Assembly: GCF_033971905.1 (NCBI RefSeq)
Contig: NZ_JALBUT010000008.1
Coordinates: forward strand, 62,001 to 126,000
Length of the DNA: 64,000 nucleotides
Reading direction: 5' to 3'
Source of the DNA: Intestinicryptomonas porci
Lineage (GTDB): Bacteria; Verrucomicrobiota; Verrucomicrobiia; Opitutales; Intestinicryptomonadaceae
Positions 60,204-64,000 of this stretch are shown piece by piece (the stretch's first letter is position 1; every line of letters starts with the position of its first letter). Position numbers and translations under genes: made by a program. A model generated the notes under the pieces. That model searched no databases and was not told the DNA's origin. It saw only the letters and a list, made by a program, of their open reading frames with translations.

Positions 60204-63200
60204 ATGGATTTTGAATTTTCACCGCGGGCAAAGAAACTATGCTCTGTTTTGAAAGAGCGCATTGTTTTCTTGGACGGAGCTATGGGGACATTGATTCAGC
60301 GCGAAGGCTTGTCGGAAGACGATTTTCGCGCAGGAGTTGCAGAGCTTCAAAATTGCAAGGCGGAGCTTAAAGGGAACAACGACCTCTTAAACATAACGCG
60401 CCCCGACATCATCGCAAAAATTCACAGGTCTTATTTTGAAGCGGGTTCGGACATCGTAACCACGAATACTTTTGCCTCGACGCGCTTGGGGCAGGAAGAC
60501 TATGGGCTTTCGGACTTTTCTCCAAAACTCAATGCCGCCGCCGCAAAACTTGCGAGGGGAATTGCGGACGAGTTCGAGAAAAAAGACGGCAAGCCGCGTT
60601 TTGTCGCGGGGTCGATAGGCCCCATGAACAAGACTGCGTCAATTCCGCCCGATCCCAACAACACTGCTTTGCGAAACGTAAGTTTTGACGAACTGCGCGC
60701 CTCGTATTACGAGCAGATGAAAGTTTTGTCTGAAAACGGAGTTGACTTGTTCTTGCTTGAAACTTCTTTTGACACGTTGAACGTAAAGGCGGCAATCCAT
60801 GCGTATTTGAGTTTGGTCGAAGAGGGAAAATGCAATATTCCGATTTCAGTAAGCGTGACAATTTCCGACCTCTCAGGCAGAATTTTGAGCGGGCAGACGA
60901 TAGAGGCATTCTATGCGAGCATAAGGCACGCAAAACCTTTGTTTGTCGGCTTAAACTGCTCTTTGGGCGCGGAGGGAATGCGCCCTTACATAGAGCAGTT
61001 CGACAGGATTGCGGAATGCTTCACCCACTGCTATCCGAATGCGGGGCTTCCCAATCCGCTTTCGGAGTTCGGCTACGACCAGCAGCCGAAAGACACTGCA
61101 AAATATTTGTCGGAATACGCCCGCGACGGTCTTTTAAACGTCATTGGCGGATGCTGCGGGACAACTCCCGCACACATTCGCGAAGTCGTCAAGGAATGTT
61201 CGAAATATGCGCCACGAAAGCCGAAGAGTAAATCCGAAAGCCTTATTTTGTCGGGCTTGGAGCCTCTCGAGCTTCAAAAGAAAAACGCCCCCTTTGTGTT
61301 TGTCGGAGAAAGGACGAATGTTGCGGGGTCCATACAGTTTAAGAAGCTCATTATTGCGGGAGATTTTCAGTCCGCGCTTTCTGTCGCGCGCAAGCAGGTG
61401 GAAAACGGGGCGAACGCAATCGACGTAAATTTCGACGAAGCCTTGCTCGACGCTCCGCAGTGCATGACGACGTTTCTCAACATGGTCGCGGCGGAGCCGG
61501 AAATCGCGAGAGTCCCCATAATGATAGACTCTTCGGATTTCGAGACAATTTTGGCGGGGCTTAAATGCGTTCAAGGCAAGGCGATTGTAAATTCCATTTC
61601 CCTAAAAGAGGGGGAAGAGGTTTTTCTTGCGCATGCAAAGGAGCTTAAAAAATTCGGAGCCGCAATCCTTGTTATGGCGTTCGACGAAAACGGTCAGGCT
61701 GTCTCGATTGAGGACAAGGTGAGAATTTGCAAGCGGTCTTACGACTTGCTTTTGAGTGTCGGCATCGACCCCGAAGACATTATTTTCGACGCGGCGGTCT
61801 TGACTGTCGCAACGGGCATAGAAGAGCACGATTCTTACGCGGTGAATTTCATCGAAGCCGTGCGCAGGCTGAAAGATCTTTGCCCAAATTCAAGAACAAG
61901 CGCGGGCGTAAGCAATGTTTCGTTCGCTTTCAGGGGCAATAACGCAGTCAGGGAGGCGATGCACTCCGTATTCCTTTACCACGCGCGCAAGGCGGGTTTG
62001 GATTTCGGCATTGTAAACGCGGGAATGCTTGCGCCTTATGACGAAATCGAGCCGAAGCTCCGCAAACTTGTAGAGGACGTGATTTTAAACAAAGGGCATT
62101 CCGCCGTCGAAGCCCTCTTAAATTCCGCGCAGTCTTACAAGGACAAGTCGGGCAAGTCTTCCGCCGCGCACGAGGACGATTTCAATTCTTTGGACTGGGG
62201 CGAAAAAATGAAACGCTGCTTTGTAAAAGGCGAAGACGAGCGCATTTTGGAAGTTGTGGAGCATTTCTTTTCGGAACTGAAAAACCCACTGAAAGTCATT
62301 GAAGGTCCGCTCATGGACGCGATGAAGCATGTGGGCGTTTTGTTCGGCGAGGGCAAGATGTTCCTGCCGCAGGTCGTAAAGAGCGCGCGCGTGATGAAGA
62401 AAGCGGTCGCCTTTTTGGAGCCTTATATGCCCAAGGGGAATTCGGGCAGGGGAAAGGTCGCAATCGCAACCGTGAAGGGAGATGTCCACGATATCGGCAA
62501 AAACATTGTAGGCTCTGTTTTGTCATGCAACGGCTACGAAGTTGAGGACTTGGGCGTGATGTGCCCTCCCGAGAAAATTTTGGAGGCGGCGAAAAGAGTC
62601 GATTTGATAGGGTTAAGCGGGCTTATTACCCCGTCTTTGGTCGAAATGGCTAACGTTGTCAAGATGCTCGAAAAAGAGGGCGTGCGCACTCCCGTAATTG
62701 TGGGGGGCGCGACAACGAGCGATGTCCATACGGCGGTGAAGCTTGCCCCTCTTTACAGCGGAAGGATTATGAGGGTTGAGGACGCCTCTTTGGTTTCAAA
62801 CGCCTGTGCAAGCCTCATAAATCCAAACGATGTTTTCGACTTGGAGCTTAAAGCAGAGCAGGATTTCTTGCGCAAGAGTTTCGAGGAGAAGGAGCGCGAA
62901 AACTCCGCGAGCCTTGTAGTCTTTGAAAAAGCCCGCGAGATGAAATTTAAGCAGGAATTTTCAAAAGATAAAGTTGCGCGCCCGATTAGTTTCGACTTGT
63001 GGCTTGGCTCTCATTCCGTTGAAGAGCTTGAAAAGTATTTCTCATGGGGAATGCTTTACTATGCCTGGGGCTTGCATGGCAGGGCTTTAAATCCGTCGAA
63101 GGCGGAAGCTTCAAAAGAGCTTTTTGAAGATGCGATGAAGATGCTTGAAACCTTGAAAAAAATCGCGCGCCCCAAGGCGGTTTGGCGGTTTTTCAGGGCG

Positions 63201-63812
63201 GCGTCGGATGGAGAAGACATAAAGCTTTTCAGGGCGGACAACAAGCTGCTTGAAACTCTTTGCTTTTTCAGAAATCAAATTCCGTCAAAAAACGTTTGCC
63301 TTTGCGCTTCCGACTTTGTCGCTCCCGTAAATTCGGGATTTTTGGATTCAATAGGGCTTTTTGCCGCGACTGCGGGAACGGAAGTTGCCGAATACGAAAG
63401 CGAGCTGAAAAGCCGCGGGAAAGACTACGAGGCAATTTTGGTTTCAACGCTTTCAAACATAATTGCCGAAGCTTACGCTCATTACATAAACGAAATCAAA
63501 ATGCGCCCCTTTGCGCCCGATTTTTGCGCGGGCATCCGCCCTGCGTGCGGATACCCGATGTGGGCGGACCACTCCGAAAAAAAGAAAATTTGGAGCCTTT
63601 TGAACGTAGAATGCAAGACAGGCATAAGGCTTACGGACAATTTTATGATGAATCCGACTTCAAGCGTATGCGGTCTTTGGATTGCAAATCCGCTTGCGAA
63701 GTACATAAATCAAATGGCTGTGGATTCGTCCCAGATTGAAATTTATGCGAAGAGGAAAGGCGTATCCGCCGACGATGCGCGAAAGTTCTCCGCAGTAAAG
63801 GTTATTGACTGA
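60204..63812 (+). CDS. metH: Cobalamin-dependent methionine synthase
   Basis: MetH transfers a methyl group from methyl-THF via cobalamin to homocysteine. The full-length protein (1202 residues) contains all four modules. The Hcy-binding barrel (about 10-330) has the zinc cysteines in LNCSLG (about 251) and GGCCGTT (about 315). The pterin-binding barrel spans about 350-620, and the cap and cobalamin domain about 640-880, with DVHDIGKNIV (His about 760). The reactivation domain (about 900-1200) has RPACGYPMWADHSEK. No cobalamin riboswitch can be present in the 19-nt gap to hprK. rodA starts 9 nt after its stop. Confidence 0.97.
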   Translation: MDFEFSPRAKKLCSVLKERIVFLDGAMGTLIQREGLSEDDFRAGVAELQNCKAELKGNNDLLNITRPDIIAKIHRSYFEAGSDIVTTNTFASTRLGQEDYGLSDFSPKLNAAAAKLARGIADEFEKKDGKPRFVAGSIGPMNKTASIPPDPNNTALRNVSFDELRASYYEQMKVLSENGVDLFLLETSFDTLNVKAAIHAYLSLVEEGKCNIPISVSVTISDLSGRILSGQTIEAFYASIRHAKPLFVGLNCSLGAEGMRPYIEQFDRIAECFTHCYPNAGLPNPLSEFGYDQQPKDTAKYLSEYARDGLLNVIGGCCGTTPAHIREVVKECSKYAPRKPKSKSESLILSGLEPLELQKKNAPFVFVGERTNVAGSIQFKKLIIAGDFQSALSVARKQVENGANAIDVNFDEALLDAPQCMTTFLNMVAAEPEIARVPIMIDSSDFETILAGLKCVQGKAIVNSISLKEGEEVFLAHAKELKKFGAAILVMAFDENGQAVSIEDKVRICKRSYDLLLSVGIDPEDIIFDAAVLTVATGIEEHDSYAVNFIEAVRRLKDLCPNSRTSAGVSNVSFAFRGNNAVREAMHSVFLYHARKAGLDFGIVNAGMLAPYDEIEPKLRKLVEDVILNKGHSAVEALLNSAQSYKDKSGKSSAAHEDDFNSLDWGEKMKRCFVKGEDERILEVVEHFFSELKNPLKVIEGPLMDAMKHVGVLFGEGKMFLPQVVKSARVMKKAVAFLEPYMPKGNSGRGKVAIATVKGDVHDIGKNIVGSVLSCNGYEVEDLGVMCPPEKILEAAKRVDLIGLSGLITPSLVEMANVVKMLEKEGVRTPVIVGGATTSDVHTAVKLAPLYSGRIMRVEDASLVSNACASLINPNDVFDLELKAEQDFLRKSFEEKERENSASLVVFEKAREMKFKQEFSKDKVARPISFDLWLGSHSVEELEKYFSWGMLYYAWGLHGRALNPSKAEASKELFEDAMKMLETLKKIARPKAVWRFFRAASDGEDIKLFRADNKLLETLCFFRNQIPSKNVCLCASDFVAPVNSGFLDSIGLFAATAGTEVAEYESELKSRGKDYEAILVSTLSNIIAEAYAHYINEIKMRPFAPDFCAGIRPACGYPMWADHSEKKKIWSLLNVECKTGIRLTDNFMMNPTSSVCGLWIANPLAKYINQMAVDSSQIEIYAKRKGVSADDARKFSAVKVID

Positions 63813-63821
63813 TTTTGCCGA

Positions 63822-64000
63822 ATGTTTGCCAAGCTTAAAGACGACGGTTTAGAAGGGCGCATAAAGATGCGTTCCGACATTCTCATGCCGATATGTATGG
63901 CACTGCTGTCTTTAATGGGGCTTGTTTTCATATACACTTCTCAGAGCTACAATATGGATGAGATGTCTATCGCGCGCCAGTTTTGGTTTAGGCAGACTGT
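63822..64000 (+). CDS. rodA: RodA/SEDS-family protein, N-terminal part (truncated by window end)
   Basis: The first 59 residues, MFAKLKDDGLEGRIKMRSDILM..., contain one transmembrane segment (MALLSLMGLVFIYTSQSYN) and then the charged MSIARQFWFRQT. This matches the first helix of RodA/FtsW proteins (IYxxS... RQ motif). RodA polymerises peptidoglycan with PBP2. The frame is open to the window end. FtsW is an alternative; the very short cytoplasmic N-terminus fits RodA slightly better. The gene starts 9 nt after metH. Confidence 0.7.
   Translation, partial: MFAKLKDDGLEGRIKMRSDILMPICMALLSLMGLVFIYTSQSYNMDEMSIARQFWFRQT

Overview
The window reads as a chromosome segment from a Verrucomicrobiota bacterium, most likely of the Opitutae/Opitutales type. 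Three lines of evidence point there: three secreted proteins ending in a PEP-CTERM anchor, a large protein resembling 'Verru_Chthon cassette protein A', and a mix of genes with and without a Shine-Dalgarno sequence behind A-rich, CTTG-containing promoters. The cell is Gram-negative (LptB, PEP-CTERM, lipoprotein, PBP2/RodA). No rRNA, CRISPR array, prophage or transposase is visible.

Layout: 1-2.9 kb, the end of mrdA (PBP2) and glmS. 2.9-5.5 kb, a secreted three-domain esterase. 5.6-6.6 kb, a TerC/DUF475 membrane protein. 6.7-13.6 kb, a surface-glycan block: aminotransferase and phosphoglycosyl transferase on the + strand, facing gmd-fcl-glycosyltransferase-4,6-dehydratase on the - strand. 13.8 kb, tRNA-Leu. 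14-17.3 kb, tig-clpP-clpX. 17.5-22.7 kb, three tandem PEP-CTERM proteins with related promoters and near-identical 3' ends. 22.7-25.4 kb, rpoN and a U32 family enzyme. 25.4-26.2 kb, a small ribbon-helix-helix protein, then tRNA-Arg with a duplicated 3' end that flanks an array of hairpins. 26.3-34.5 kb, a beta-helix protein, trpB2, a secreted unknown and the Verru_Chthon-like protein.

From 34.7 to 40 kb lies an overlapping heme/cytochrome operon (hemY-hemH-ccsA-like) ending in rnr. 40.1-45.8 kb holds a small secreted protein, acnA, and a STAS/PP2C signalling pair. 45.8-48.6 kb holds ybaB-recR-uppP-amidohydrolase. 48.6-51.7 kb (- strand) holds hisD, rpmE2, rpmJ2, folD and a lipoprotein. 51.8-56.6 kb holds a NYN protein, a Sel1 protein, a secreted GH130 enzyme and guaB. 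56.7-64 kb holds a membrane coiled-coil protein with a degenerate FGE-like end, lptB, hprK, metH and the start of rodA.

Most genes are core metabolism and envelope biogenesis. mrdA, glmS, uppP, lptB and rodA serve wall and outer-membrane assembly; the glycan block feeds a polyprenol-linked glycan; the PEP-CTERM proteins would be substrates of an exosortase encoded elsewhere. The least explained parts are the hairpin array attached to tRNA-Arg, the three PEP-CTERM paralogues with conserved 3' ends, the orphan Verru_Chthon-like protein, and the membrane coiled-coil protein with an FGE-like end.
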